Of a DNA stretch of 64,000 bases, positions 24,588 through 33,084 are shown piece by piece. Location of the stretch: assembly GCF_000384115.1 (NCBI RefSeq), contig NZ_KB913029.1:3261057-3325056 (forward strand), in the 5' to 3' direction. This stretch comes from Sporichthya polymorpha DSM 43042. Its GTDB lineage: Bacteria; Actinomycetota; Actinomycetes; Sporichthyales; Sporichthyaceae. Under the pieces are notes generated by a model. The model was given only the letters and a program-made list of their open reading frames with translations, searched no databases and was not told the origin of the DNA. How positions within the stretch are numbered: position 1 is the first letter of the stretch; every line of letters begins with the position of its first letter. The position numbers and the translations under genes were made by a program.

Positions 24588-25196
24588 ATGGCGAGAGCGA
24601 CTCCGCGCCGCACGGCAGGCCGGCCCGCGGGCGACGCCCCGTCCGCCCGCGCTGAGATCCTGCGCGTCGCCCGGCGCTGCTTCGCCGAGTCCGGTTACGC
24701 GGCCACCAACGTCGGTGATGTCGTCGCGGCCGCCGGGGTCACGAAACCCGCGCTGTACCACCACTTCGGCAACAAGGCTGGGCTCTACGCCGCAGCGGTC
24801 ACCGCGGCGATCGACGAGATCGTGGCCGAGCTCGAACGCCGCGTACTGCCCGAACGCCGCGTGCTCGACCGCTTCGAGGCGACCATCGACGTCGGCATCG
24901 AGTTCATGCGCACCGACCCCACGCTGGCCCGCCTGGTCAGCGGGCTCGACGACGAGCTGGCCCATCACCCCGAGCTCGCCGACCTGGCCGACCAGGCTGC
25001 CCGGATCCCCGCCCTGTTCGCCTCGATGTGCGACGCCGACGACGACCTGGCCGCCCCGCAAGCGGACGTGGCGTTGATGTTCCAGGCGATCGTCTACGGT
25101 CAGATGCGCATGAGCGCCCGCGTCGACCCCGATCGCTACGAGCGGGCGGCGAACGCCTTGCGCCTGCTGGTCCGCGGGGAGCTGCGCCGGTCCTGA
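24588..25196 (+). CDS. TetR-family transcriptional regulator
   Basis: 202 residues. HTH: VGDVVAAAGVTKPALYHHFGNKAGLY (residues ~44-69), then a helical ligand domain. An in-frame GTG/ATG further upstream would add residues encoded by the operator itself, so ATG 24588 is preferred. The HTH recognition part (VTKPALYHHFGNKAGLY) is very like that of the TetR at 3258 (VTAPALYHHFENKAGLY), and both neighbour DUF7064-like genes, yet the palindromes differ in sequence. It probably controls the divergent DUF7064-like gene and itself. Confidence 0.88.
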   Translation: MARATPRRTAGRPAGDAPSARAEILRVARRCFAESGYAATNVGDVVAAAGVTKPALYHHFGNKAGLYAAAVTAAIDEIVAELERRVLPERRVLDRFEATIDVGIEFMRTDPTLARLVSGLDDELAHHPELADLADQAARIPALFASMCDADDDLAAPQADVALMFQAIVYGQMRMSARVDPDRYERAANALRLLVRGELRRS

Positions 25197-25203
25197 CGCA
25201 GAG

Positions 25204-26058
25204 TCAGCGAGCCGGCCGCGAGCTCGCCTTCACGTAAGCGCCGGCGTCGACGGGGAGCTGGGCGCCGGTGATCCACCGCGCCTGCTCGGAGAGCAGGAAC
25301 AGCACGGCGTCGCTGACGTCGCCGGGCTCCACCCAGGGCGTCGGCATCGCGTTCAGCGCGGGGAACGAGAGGCGGGCGTCCTCCGCGGTGGGGTTCTCCA
25401 GATCCGGGCGGAACGCCCGGTACATCGGCGGGCTCTGCAGCATCGGGGTGTCGGTGTTGGTCGGGTGCACCGCGTTGACGCGGATGCTCTTCGGCGCCAG
25501 CACCTTCGCCAGGTCGTGGACGTAGCTCGCGATCGTCACCTTCGACCAGCTGTAGCCGAGCCCGCCGCCGGCGTTGCGCGAGGTGCCGCCGGAGATCAGC
25601 CCGGCCAGCGAGCCGGTGCACACGATCGCGCTGCCGGCCTTCAGGTGCGGGATCGCCGCGCCGACGGTGTTGAGCACGCCACCGAGGTTGGTGTCGACCA
25701 CATCGACGAACGCCTGCGGGTCCTCGTTGCCGAGCGGGCAGATGCCGGCCTGGGCGACGACGTGCGTGAGACCGCCGAGGTCGGCGACGCCTCGCGCGAC
25801 GACGTCGCGCACCGCGTTGCGGTCGCGGGCGTCCGCCGGCACCAGCACCGCGCGCCGGTCGCGGGACTCGATGAGCTTGCGCGTCTCCTCGAGGTCGTCG
25901 AGCGTCGCCAGGGGGTACTCGTTGGTCGCGATGTCGGCGCAGATGTCGAAGCCGATGATGTCCGCGCCCTCGGCGGCGAGCCGGACGGCGTGACTGCGCC
26001 CCTGCCCGCGCGCGACGCCGGAGATCAGGACCACGGTTCCCGCGAAGCGATTCGTCAT
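25204..26058 (-). CDS. Mycofactocin-coupled type SDR oxidoreductase
   Basis: 284 residues. ISGVARGQGRSHAVRLAAEGADIIGFDIC (residues ~11-40) and the following ~20-residue insertion are the hallmarks of the mycofactocin-associated SDR family (carveol-dehydrogenase-like), whose NAD is bound non-exchangeably and recycled by mycofactocin. The catalytic Tyr and Lys are in GYSWSK near residue 180. It would oxidise an alcohol to a ketone or aldehyde. No mycofactocin biosynthesis gene is in the window. It starts at a leaderless promoter 41 bp after the lipoprotein gene. Confidence 0.85.
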   Translation of the reverse strand: MTNRFAGTVVLISGVARGQGRSHAVRLAAEGADIIGFDICADIATNEYPLATLDDLEETRKLIESRDRRAVLVPADARDRNAVRDVVARGVADLGGLTHVVAQAGICPLGNEDPQAFVDVVDTNLGGVLNTVGAAIPHLKAGSAIVCTGSLAGLISGGTSRNAGGGLGYSWSKVTIASYVHDLAKVLAPKSIRVNAVHPTNTDTPMLQSPPMYRAFRPDLENPTAEDARLSFPALNAMPTPWVEPGDVSDAVLFLLSEQARWITGAQLPVDAGAYVKASSRPAR

Positions 26059-26065
26059 GGGCAGA

Positions 26066-26079
26066 ACTGTAGATGATTT
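26066..26079 (-). promoter_or_regulatory. Leaderless promoter with AATCAT-type element (mycofactocin-type SDR)
   Basis: Minus strand: AAATCATCTACAGT, 7 nt, ATG (26058). TACAGT is the -10 box. Twenty bases (AACTGTAGATGATTTGCGCT on the plus strand) are identical to the copy at 27635-27654. Confidence 0.6.
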
Positions 26080-26099
26080 GCGCTTCTGCCGACCAGCGC

Positions 26100-27593
26100 C
26101 TACCGCGGCCGACAGGTCAGTCCCAGTCCGTCGGGCGCTCCGAACGGACCACCGTTGCGGGCCTCCATGACGAACCAGCAGCCGGAGTCCGGCGTTTTCT
26201 CACCCGCCGTCAGATTGATGGCGGGCACGAGTCCACCGAGGGTCTCGTTCCGAATCCCGTCCGCGGCCCGAAGCAGGACGGCCGAGGTGACGGACGGCGA
26301 GACCTTCGCGACCTCGTCGAGGAACCGCTCGAAGAGCACTCCCGACGTCCAGCCCAGCGGCACGGCCGGCCCGGGCGCGCGCAGGCCGCCGAAGCGCTCG
26401 AACGCCGTCAGGTAGCGCTGAAAGGCGGTGTTTTGCGCGTCCTTGCCGGTCAGGCAGCAGAACGGCATGGTCGGCATCTGCAGCCGGATGTTCCCGAGCC
26501 CCGGCTTCGTCGCGGTGTCCGAGTACACGCTCGCGTACAGCTGCACCCAGACCGGGTTGAACCCCTGTCGGGTGCAGGACTGGCCCATCCGCTGCAGACC
26601 GGACGGGTCGACGATCGCCGACACCACGGTCACGCCGGCGGCCTTCATCGCCGTGCACTCGCTGGTGAAGTCGAGCTGCGTCAGGCTGAACTGCTTGGCG
26701 TAGGCGAGCTCGAGGCCGTTCCGCTCGACGAACCGGTCGTCGACCATCCACTTGCGGCCGTTGGCGCACGCGGACGCCTCCTGGCAGTACAGGAAGGCGA
26801 ACTTCTTGTTCGCCGTCCCCGCCTTCGCCGCCTCCTGGGCGATGGCCCAGACGCTGGTCTCCGGTGCCGCGCACTGGTTGAAGAACACCGGGGAGGAGTT
26901 GTACACGTACGTCCCGCAGTCGCCGCCGATCGACGGCACGCGTTTGCTCTCCAGGTAGGACCGGTAGCCCGCGGCGGTGAGCGTTGCCATCCCGCCGACC
27001 AGCGCGACGGCGCCGTCGTTCTCGACGCAGGCGCGCACGTGCGCCAGCGCGACGTTGGGATCCGAGTTGGAGTCGCGGACGATCAGCCGGATCCGGTGCC
27101 CGTGGACCCCGCCGCGGCTGTTCACGTCGCCCACCCAGGCCTGCAGGCCGTTCACGCCCTGGGCGATCGCCGCGCCCGCCGGGCCGCCCATCTCGGAGAC
27201 CGAGCAGATGGTGATCGGCTGGTTGTCGGTCTTCGGTGCCGCCGACGCGGTTCGGTCGGACTTCTTCGCCCCGCCGGTCCCGGCCGTGGTGATTGGCGCC
27301 GCGCCCTCGCTCGGGCCGCCGGTCGGGGCCGCCGAATTCGCGGGGGCGGCACCACCCGGATCGACGGCCGGGACGGCCCCGGGCGAGGGGACCGGAGCGG
27401 CGACGACGTCCCCCGGGTCCGCGGCCGGCGCATCCGGGACGACGACAGTGGCGGTGCCGGCGTTCCGGGCGATCAGTTCGTCCTGGGACAGCCGGGAACC
27501 GCACCCGGCGAGCAGCGCCAGTGCCAGCACGGCCGGGAGGACGGGGTGCCGCCGCACCCCGGACGACGAGCGTGAACCGGCTTCACGACTCAC
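26100..27593 (-). CDS. Liv-type ABC transporter substrate-binding lipoprotein
   Basis: 497 residues. A lipoprotein signal (hydrophobic VLPAVLALALLAGC, lipobox LAGC) is followed by ~90 residues of Pro/Ala/Gly/Thr-rich linker and a type I periplasmic-binding fold (ITICSVSEMGGPAGAAIAQGVNGLQAWVGDVNSRGG). It is Cys-rich, probably disulfide-bonded outside the membrane. GTG 27593 gives the Arg-containing n-region. The close paralogue at 56606-58123 heads an ABC transporter operon, whereas this one stands alone, so it may feed the same permease. The ligand is probably not an amino acid, given the catabolic setting. Confidence 0.83.
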   Translation of the reverse strand: MSREAGSRSSSGVRRHPVLPAVLALALLAGCGSRLSQDELIARNAGTATVVVPDAPAADPGDVVAAPVPSPGAVPAVDPGGAAPANSAAPTGGPSEGAAPITTAGTGGAKKSDRTASAAPKTDNQPITICSVSEMGGPAGAAIAQGVNGLQAWVGDVNSRGGVHGHRIRLIVRDSNSDPNVALAHVRACVENDGAVALVGGMATLTAAGYRSYLESKRVPSIGGDCGTYVYNSSPVFFNQCAAPETSVWAIAQEAAKAGTANKKFAFLYCQEASACANGRKWMVDDRFVERNGLELAYAKQFSLTQLDFTSECTAMKAAGVTVVSAIVDPSGLQRMGQSCTRQGFNPVWVQLYASVYSDTATKPGLGNIRLQMPTMPFCCLTGKDAQNTAFQRYLTAFERFGGLRAPGPAVPLGWTSGVLFERFLDEVAKVSPSVTSAVLLRAADGIRNETLGGLVPAINLTAGEKTPDSGCWFVMEARNGGPFGAPDGLGLTCRPR

Positions 27594-27635
27594 AGCGCGA
27601 CCGTAGCGCCACGCGGGCGTCGAACGGAAGAGAAA

Positions 27636-27668
27636 CTGTAGATGATTTGCGCTCTTCTGGGCTACGGT
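27636..27668. promoter_or_regulatory. Divergent promoter with AATCAT-type element and leaderless -10
   Basis: The AATCAT-type element (TGTAGATGATTT on the plus strand, 27637-27648) points toward the lipoprotein gene. TACGGT at 27663-27668 followed by 7 nt and ATG 27676 gives a leaderless start for the DapB-like operon. Seven rightward genes depend on it. Confidence 0.55.
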
Positions 27669-27675
27669 ACGCGGC

Positions 27676-28782
27676 ATGGACACGCATCGGGTCGCGGTGT
27701 GGGGCACCGGGGACGTCGGGCACTTCGTCCTGCGGGGTGTCCTCCAGCGGCCCGACCTCGAGCTCGTCGGCCTGCGGGTCTGGAACCCGGAGAAGGCCGG
27801 CCGCGACGCCGGCGACTTTCTCGGTTGGGACGCGACCGGCGTCCGCGCGACCACGTCGACCGCGGAGATCCTCGCCGCCCGCGCGGACGTGCTGATCCAC
27901 TGCGGACCCTCGCGCAACGTCGACGGGCTGCCGGAGTTCCTCGCAGCCGGCGTCGACGTCATCACGCTCGGATCGGCGCGCCTCGCGCACCCGGCCTCGG
28001 CGCCGCCGGAACTGCGCGACCCGCTCGCCGCGGCCTGCGCCGCCGGGGGATCGACGCTGTTCTACGGCGGCATCGACCCCGGCTTCGCGGCGCATACGTT
28101 GCCGATCACGTTGTCCGCGATCTGCGAGCGCATCGAGCTGCTGACGTCCTACGAGGTCCGCGACTACGACCCGCTGCCGCTGCATCAGCTCGACTACTTC
28201 AACTTCGGCCGCGAGACCACCGACGGCGCGCGCTTCTTCACCCCCGGCGGCATCCGCGGGACGTGGGAGGCGCCGCTGCGGCTGATCGCCGAGGCGCTCG
28301 GTCAGGAGCTCGACGGCATCGAGGAGTTCTCCGAGACCGCGCCGGCGCCGGAGGACTTCGAGGTCCCCGCGATGCCGATCCCGAAGGGCACGATCGCGGC
28401 GGTCCGGTTCGGTCTGCGCGGGATGATCGGCGGCGTCGAGCGGATCCGCATCGAGCACGTCAACCGGCTGCGGCGCGACCTCGCCCCGGAGTGGATGGTG
28501 CGGCAGGGGTACGGCGTCCACGTCGAGGGCTCGCCGCGCTACCACCTGCACCTCGACCTGGAGGACCCCGACGGTGTCCAGCCGCGTCCGGCGTTGTGGG
28601 GCACGGCGATGTACATGGTCAACGCCGTTCCCGCGGTCGCTGCCGCGGCGCCCGGCCTCGTGACCGTCCTCGACCTCCCGATTCTCCGCGGCGCCACCGT
28701 CGGTGGCGAGCACCGGCCGGCCGGCTGGGGCCTGAGCGAACGCATCCGCCGCGGCGAGACCCGAACGACTGGAGCGCACTGA
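27676..28782 (+). CDS. DapB-like NAD(P)-dependent oxidoreductase
   Basis: 368 residues. HRVAVWGTGDVGHFVLRGVL is the Rossmann loop, and GGIDPGFAAHTLPITL near residue 130 corresponds to GIEPGFTADVL in the paralogue at 220-1299. It is first in a tightly packed seven-gene operon and is followed directly (TGA then ATG) by a DUF7064-like gene, mirroring the coupling at 220. A role on the same substrate as the DUF7064-like protein is inferred. Its natural substrate is not predictable; dihydrodipicolinate reductase activity itself is unlikely, because the catalytic HHxxK motif is not seen. Confidence 0.76.
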   Translation: MDTHRVAVWGTGDVGHFVLRGVLQRPDLELVGLRVWNPEKAGRDAGDFLGWDATGVRATTSTAEILAARADVLIHCGPSRNVDGLPEFLAAGVDVITLGSARLAHPASAPPELRDPLAAACAAGGSTLFYGGIDPGFAAHTLPITLSAICERIELLTSYEVRDYDPLPLHQLDYFNFGRETTDGARFFTPGGIRGTWEAPLRLIAEALGQELDGIEEFSETAPAPEDFEVPAMPIPKGTIAAVRFGLRGMIGGVERIRIEHVNRLRRDLAPEWMVRQGYGVHVEGSPRYHLHLDLEDPDGVQPRPALWGTAMYMVNAVPAVAAAAPGLVTVLDLPILRGATVGGEHRPAGWGLSERIRRGETRTTGAH

Positions 28783-29763
28783 ATGGTCACCCTGGTTCCG
28801 CAGCGTCGCGGCGACTTCAATCACCAGACGGTGGTGTCCGCGATCGAGGTCAACTTCCGCGAGATGCTCCCGACGTGGACGTACGGGCCGCTGATCCAGG
28901 ACGGGCTCTACCTGTACGGGTCGTTCCGCACCCCCGAGGGCAAGCTGCACACGCTGTTGCGCAAGGTCGCGAGTGAACTGTCCTACGGGCTCGTGCTCAA
29001 CGTCAGCGACGGGACGGCGCTGCAGACCTCGCCGCGGCAGCCCGACGCCTTCCGCGGCGGGTCGGTGCGCTTCACCGCCGACGACGACCACTTCCGCATG
29101 CACGTCGGGATGGCCCGCTCGCCGGGGGAGCCGTTCCTGCTCGAGGTGAGGAAGGAACCGGCGCAGGATCAGGTCGTCTGGGACGAGGGCGACATCCTCC
29201 ACCTGGAGGGCTTCATCGTCGGCAACGCCGGCGCGGCGATGTACGACCCGATGCGCGACGGCGGGAACCTCTACTGCTCCTACATGATCCGCGCGAGCGG
29301 TCACATCCTCGGCGAGCCCGTCGAGGGGTTCTTCGGCTTCGACCAGCAGCACCTGCGGCCGGGCACGATCTGGCGCACCGCGCCGTACTTCAACGAGCTC
29401 GAGATCGCCTGGCACACGATGACGACCGAGTACGACGACGGGACCATCGAGGTCGGTCAGATCTGCCACGGCGGCAAGGACTGGGGCTTCGCCGTGATGC
29501 TCAATTCGGACGGGCCGTTCAAGCTGACCACGGACGTCACGTCGAAGATCACCTTCGGCGACGACGAGTTCCCGCGGAAGGTCGAGTACCTGATCGACGG
29601 CGAGGAGTGGGACTGGGTCGCCTCGCCGGACGGGATCATGCCGTACTACGCGAAGGATCCGACCTACCGTCCGTGTGACGGCACGACCACCCGCCGCGGC
29701 GAGACCCGCAAGGTCGTCTGTTCCGCGGGCTTCCTCGACGCCTTCAACGACGGACGTTCGTAG
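28783..29763 (+). CDS. DUF7064-like hypothetical protein
   Basis: 326 residues. Family marks: LIQDGLYLYGSFRTPEGKLHTLLRK near residue 38, LYCSYMIRASGHILGEPVEGFFGFDQQHL near 165, AWHTMTTEYDDGTIEVGQI near 210 and a terminal TTRRGETRKVV. Soluble and leaderless of any export signal. Encoded between the DapB-like reductase and a P450 with no gaps (the stop TAG overlaps the next GTG as TAGTG). This is the clearest context for the family: an operon of oxygenase, reductases, epimerase and acyl-CoA dehydrogenase, so a catabolic enzyme or carrier role is plausible. Confidence 0.74.
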   Translation: MVTLVPQRRGDFNHQTVVSAIEVNFREMLPTWTYGPLIQDGLYLYGSFRTPEGKLHTLLRKVASELSYGLVLNVSDGTALQTSPRQPDAFRGGSVRFTADDDHFRMHVGMARSPGEPFLLEVRKEPAQDQVVWDEGDILHLEGFIVGNAGAAMYDPMRDGGNLYCSYMIRASGHILGEPVEGFFGFDQQHLRPGTIWRTAPYFNELEIAWHTMTTEYDDGTIEVGQICHGGKDWGFAVMLNSDGPFKLTTDVTSKITFGDDEFPRKVEYLIDGEEWDWVASPDGIMPYYAKDPTYRPCDGTTTRRGETRKVVCSAGFLDAFNDGRS

Positions 29764-31049
29764 TGAGCGATCTGCGCACCTGGATCCGCGACGCGGACGA
29801 CCGCGCCTACAGCGAGCACCTCGCGAAGGCGGAGGAGGCCTCGCCGCGGGCGCAGGTGGCCGAGTTCCACCGGCCGATCGCGGAGGCCCGCGCGCGCTGC
29901 CCCGTGCAGCCGCACAGCCAGTCGACGCTCGTGGGTTTCGAGGACTACCGCAAGGCGATGTCGGTGTTCTCCGAGCGGCCGGTGTTCGCGCTGATCGGCC
30001 ACGGCGAGACCAAGCGTGGGTTCATGGACACCGAGGTGTTCTCGTCCTCGATCCACAACGAGACCATCGCGCAGGTGTGGGGCGAGACGTTGCTCGGCAT
30101 GGACGGTGAGCAGCACCGCAGGTACCGCAACACGATCGCGTCGGCGTTCCGCAAGTCGGTGCTCGACCGCTGGGAGCGCGACGCGGTCGTGCCGATCGTC
30201 GAAGGGCTGATCGACCGGTTCGCCGCCCGGGGCCGCGCCGACCTGATCGGCGAGTTCACGCTGCTGTTCCCGGTCTACGTCGTCGCGGAGATGCTCGGTC
30301 TCCCGCGCGCCGACGTCCCGAAGTTCACGTCGTGGGCGGCGGACACGATCACGATCTTCTTCGACCCGCGGACCGCGCTCGCCGCCTCCGCGGCGCTGCA
30401 GACCTACCTGGACGCGGCGATCTCCGAGCGCCGCACGGCCCCGGGCGACGACCTGATCAGCCTGCTGATCGAGGCCGAGATCGAGGGTCAGCGCCTGACC
30501 AATCAGGAGATCGTCAACTTCTGCCGGATCCTGCTGCCCGCCGGCGCGGAGACGACGGCGCGGTCGACCGGCAGCCTGCTCCTCGGTCTGCTCACGCACC
30601 CGGACCAGCTGGAGATGGTCCGCGCCGACGTCGCGGCCGGGTCGACGGCGGTGGCCGAGCGCGCGATCGAGGAGGCGCTGCGGTGGGAGCCGCCGCTGAC
30701 GTCGGTCAACCGGATCAGCACGCAGGAGACCGAGGTCGCGGGGGTGCGGATCCCCGCGGGCGCGATCGTCGAGTGCAACATGAGCGGCGCGAACCGGGAC
30801 CCCGCGGTGTGGCCGGACCCCGACCGCTTCGACATCACGCGACCGGCGGCGCAGCACCTTGCCTTCGCGGCCGGGCCGCACCACTGCCTCGGCGTGCACC
30901 TGGCCCGGGCCGAGTCGCGCGTCGCGCTGACGACGTTGCTGCGCCGGCTGCCGGGGCTGCGACTCGACCCCGACGCCGCCGTGCCCGAGGCGCTCGGCCT
31001 CGGGTTCCGGTCGCCGCGCACGTTGCCCGCTCTGTTCGAGGCGTCATGA
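29763..31049 (+). CDS. Cytochrome P450
   Basis: 428 residues. I-helix LLPAGAETTARS near residue 260, ExxR as EEALR near 305, heme loop FAAGPHHCLGVHLAR with the Cys ligand at about residue 375. The second loop position is Ala rather than the usual Gly (FAAG instead of FGxG), a minor oddity. GTG start in TAGTG overlap. The operon also encodes an SDR, an epimerase and an acyl-CoA dehydrogenase. Some linalool- and terpene-hydroxylating P450s have similar I-helix sequences, but the subfamily cannot be set by eye. Confidence 0.92.
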   Translation: MSDLRTWIRDADDRAYSEHLAKAEEASPRAQVAEFHRPIAEARARCPVQPHSQSTLVGFEDYRKAMSVFSERPVFALIGHGETKRGFMDTEVFSSSIHNETIAQVWGETLLGMDGEQHRRYRNTIASAFRKSVLDRWERDAVVPIVEGLIDRFAARGRADLIGEFTLLFPVYVVAEMLGLPRADVPKFTSWAADTITIFFDPRTALAASAALQTYLDAAISERRTAPGDDLISLLIEAEIEGQRLTNQEIVNFCRILLPAGAETTARSTGSLLLGLLTHPDQLEMVRADVAAGSTAVAERAIEEALRWEPPLTSVNRISTQETEVAGVRIPAGAIVECNMSGANRDPAVWPDPDRFDITRPAAQHLAFAAGPHHCLGVHLARAESRVALTTLLRRLPGLRLDPDAAVPEALGLGFRSPRTLPALFEAS

Positions 31050-31930
31050 GCGGCCTGCCGGTGCCCCCGCCGCTGGGGACCGCGATGCTCCCGGCGGGGA
31101 CGTTCGCCGGGCAGGTTGTCGCGGTCACGGGCGGTGGGACCGGGCTGGGCAAGGCGATCGCGGTCGAGTTCGCGCGCCTCGGTGCCGCGGTCGCGGTGCT
31201 CTCCCGCAAGCCCGAGCACCATGCGAAGGGCGTCGCGGCGATCGAGGCGGTCGGGGCGAAAGCCGGCGCGTTCGCCGTCGACGTCCGCGACCCCGAGGCG
31301 ATCGCCGCCGCGTTCGACGAGGTCGAGGCCGCGCTCGGACCCGTCGACGTGCTCGTGAACAACGCGGCCGGCAACTTCCCGCAGCCGGCGGAGGACATCA
31401 GCCCGCGCGGCTGGCGGGCCGTCACCGACATCGTGCTCGACGGGACGTTCTTCGCCAGTACGGAGTTCGCGCGCCGCTGCCAGACGTCGGCGCGGCCCGG
31501 CGCGATCCTGAACATCGCCGCGACCTACGCCTGGACCGGCGGGCCCGGCACCGCGCACTCCGCTGCCGCCAAGGCCGGCGTCGTGAATCTGACGCAGTCT
31601 CTGGCGGTCGAGTGGGCACCGGACGGGATCCGCGTCAACGGCCTCGCGCCCGGCCTGTTCCCGCACGAGGACGTGCCGCCGCAGATGCGGGCGGACACGC
31701 CGGAGGGCCTGGCGTCGCTGGCCCGGACGGTGCCGGCCGGTCGGGTCGGGCAGCCCCACGAACTCGGCTGGGCGGCGACGTTCTTGTGCTCGCCGTACGC
31801 CGCCTACCTGACCGGGCACACGCTCGTGCTCGACGGCGGGAACTGGCTCCGCCGCGGCCTTCGCATGCCCGACTTCCTGCCGGTGCGGGACCAGTTCCCG
31901 CCGCCGTCCGACGCGAAGGACCGCTCGTGA
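31046..31930 (+). CDS. SDR, 2,4-dienoyl-CoA reductase-like
   Basis: 294 residues. VVAVTGGGTGLGKAIAVEFARLGA (residues ~24-47) binds NADP. NNAAGNFPQPAEDIS near 102 and AHSAAAKAGVVNLTQSLAVEWAPDGIRVNGLAPG near 172-205 match 2,4-dienoyl-CoA reductases, which lack the usual YxxxK Tyr; here the position is His-Ser-Ala-Ala-Ala-Lys. The likely reaction is NADPH reduction of a dienoyl-CoA, needed when unsaturated or isoprenoid chains are degraded. It overlaps both neighbours (ATGA, GTGA). It could also be a related trans-2-enoyl reductase. Confidence 0.8.
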   Translation: MSGLPVPPPLGTAMLPAGTFAGQVVAVTGGGTGLGKAIAVEFARLGAAVAVLSRKPEHHAKGVAAIEAVGAKAGAFAVDVRDPEAIAAAFDEVEAALGPVDVLVNNAAGNFPQPAEDISPRGWRAVTDIVLDGTFFASTEFARRCQTSARPGAILNIAATYAWTGGPGTAHSAAAKAGVVNLTQSLAVEWAPDGIRVNGLAPGLFPHEDVPPQMRADTPEGLASLARTVPAGRVGQPHELGWAATFLCSPYAAYLTGHTLVLDGGNWLRRGLRMPDFLPVRDQFPPPSDAKDRS

Positions 31931-33084
31931 GCGAACGTCCGCCCCTGCCCGGCACGCCCCCGCAGCGGCTGTACCACGGCCGGCCGATCGAGCCCTACCG
32001 GCTCGGCGTGATCGTCGACCTGCCCGAGCACCCGGGTCTGTCCGACGCGTTCCCGGACATGGCCCAGTTCGCCCTCGACGAGGCGCACGCGCGCGGCATC
32101 GTCGAGCGGCCCGTCGAGCTCGTCGTCCGCGAGGTGTACGGCCAGCCGTGGACGAACTCCCACGCGCTGCGCCGCGTCTACCGCGAGCTCGCCGAGCAGG
32201 ACGTCCTCGGCGTTCTCGGGCCGTTCACGACCGACAACTCGCTCGCGGTGCTCGACCTCACCGAGGAGCTGCGGCTGCCGACGATCTCGATCTGCGGCAC
32301 GCTCCACTGGCGCGGGCCGTTCGCGTTCGTGATCGCCAACGGCGGCCTGGCCGACGAGCCGTACGTGATGGCGTCGTGGCTCGCGCAGCACTCCCACCGT
32401 CGGGTGGCCGTGCTCCGCGAGCGGACGCAGATTGGCGAGGAGTACGCCGAGCACTTCCGTCGGGCGATCGCGCAGTACGGCATCGCCGTGGTCGCCGAGC
32501 CGCCGGTGTACCCGTCGATCCACGTCGAGGAGCTCGCGACGGTGCTCGAGGAGTGCCGCGCCGCCGATCCCGATGCGCTCGTGTACCTCGGCCTCGGCGG
32601 CATCAACCAGACCGTCCGCCCGGCGCTGGAGAAGATCGGCTGGGATCCGCCGCGGATCCAGACCACCGCGTACGTGTCCGCCGGGTACAGCGAGGAGCGG
32701 GCGCGGCGCATCGAGGGCTGGGTCGGGGTCGACCAGTACTCCGAGGAGAACCAGGTCTACGCCGCCGTGCTCGACCGGTTCGAGGCGCGGTACGGCTACC
32801 GGCCGGCGAACAGCGGCGGGACGTGCGGGTACGACATCGGGCACTGCTTCGCGGTGGGCCTGGGGCGGATGCGGACGGCAAGTCCCTGGGGTCTGCGGGA
32901 CGGTCTGGAGACGATCCGCCGCCTGCCGGCGTGCACCGGTGGGCCGGGGACGTCGATCACCTTCGGGCCCGAGGATCATCGCGGGCTCAAGGGCCCCGAT
33001 TTTCTGATCCTTCGTCGGTCGGTTGACGGGCGGAGTGTCCTGGAGGGGACCGCGCCGGTGTCGGGCTGGAACCAGCCGTCATGA
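31927..33084 (+). CDS. Liv/AmiC-type binding-fold protein without signal peptide
   Basis: 385 residues with a type I periplasmic-binding fold (YRLGVIVDLPEHPGLSDAFPDMAQFALDEAHARG; DVLGVLGPFTTDNSLAVLDL; VASWLAQ-type helices). No signal peptide or lipobox is present and the N-terminus is polar and Pro-rich, so it should stay in the cytoplasm. Cytosolic members of this fold (for example AmiC) are ligand sensors. It may sense or carry the pathway substrate, but a direct enzyme role cannot be excluded. GTG 31927 overlaps the SDR stop (GTGA), and an upstream extension would run inside the SDR gene, so a missing signal is not due to a wrong start. Confidence 0.72.
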   Translation: MSERPPLPGTPPQRLYHGRPIEPYRLGVIVDLPEHPGLSDAFPDMAQFALDEAHARGIVERPVELVVREVYGQPWTNSHALRRVYRELAEQDVLGVLGPFTTDNSLAVLDLTEELRLPTISICGTLHWRGPFAFVIANGGLADEPYVMASWLAQHSHRRVAVLRERTQIGEEYAEHFRRAIAQYGIAVVAEPPVYPSIHVEELATVLEECRAADPDALVYLGLGGINQTVRPALEKIGWDPPRIQTTAYVSAGYSEERARRIEGWVGVDQYSEENQVYAAVLDRFEARYGYRPANSGGTCGYDIGHCFAVGLGRMRTASPWGLRDGLETIRRLPACTGGPGTSITFGPEDHRGLKGPDFLILRRSVDGRSVLEGTAPVSGWNQPS

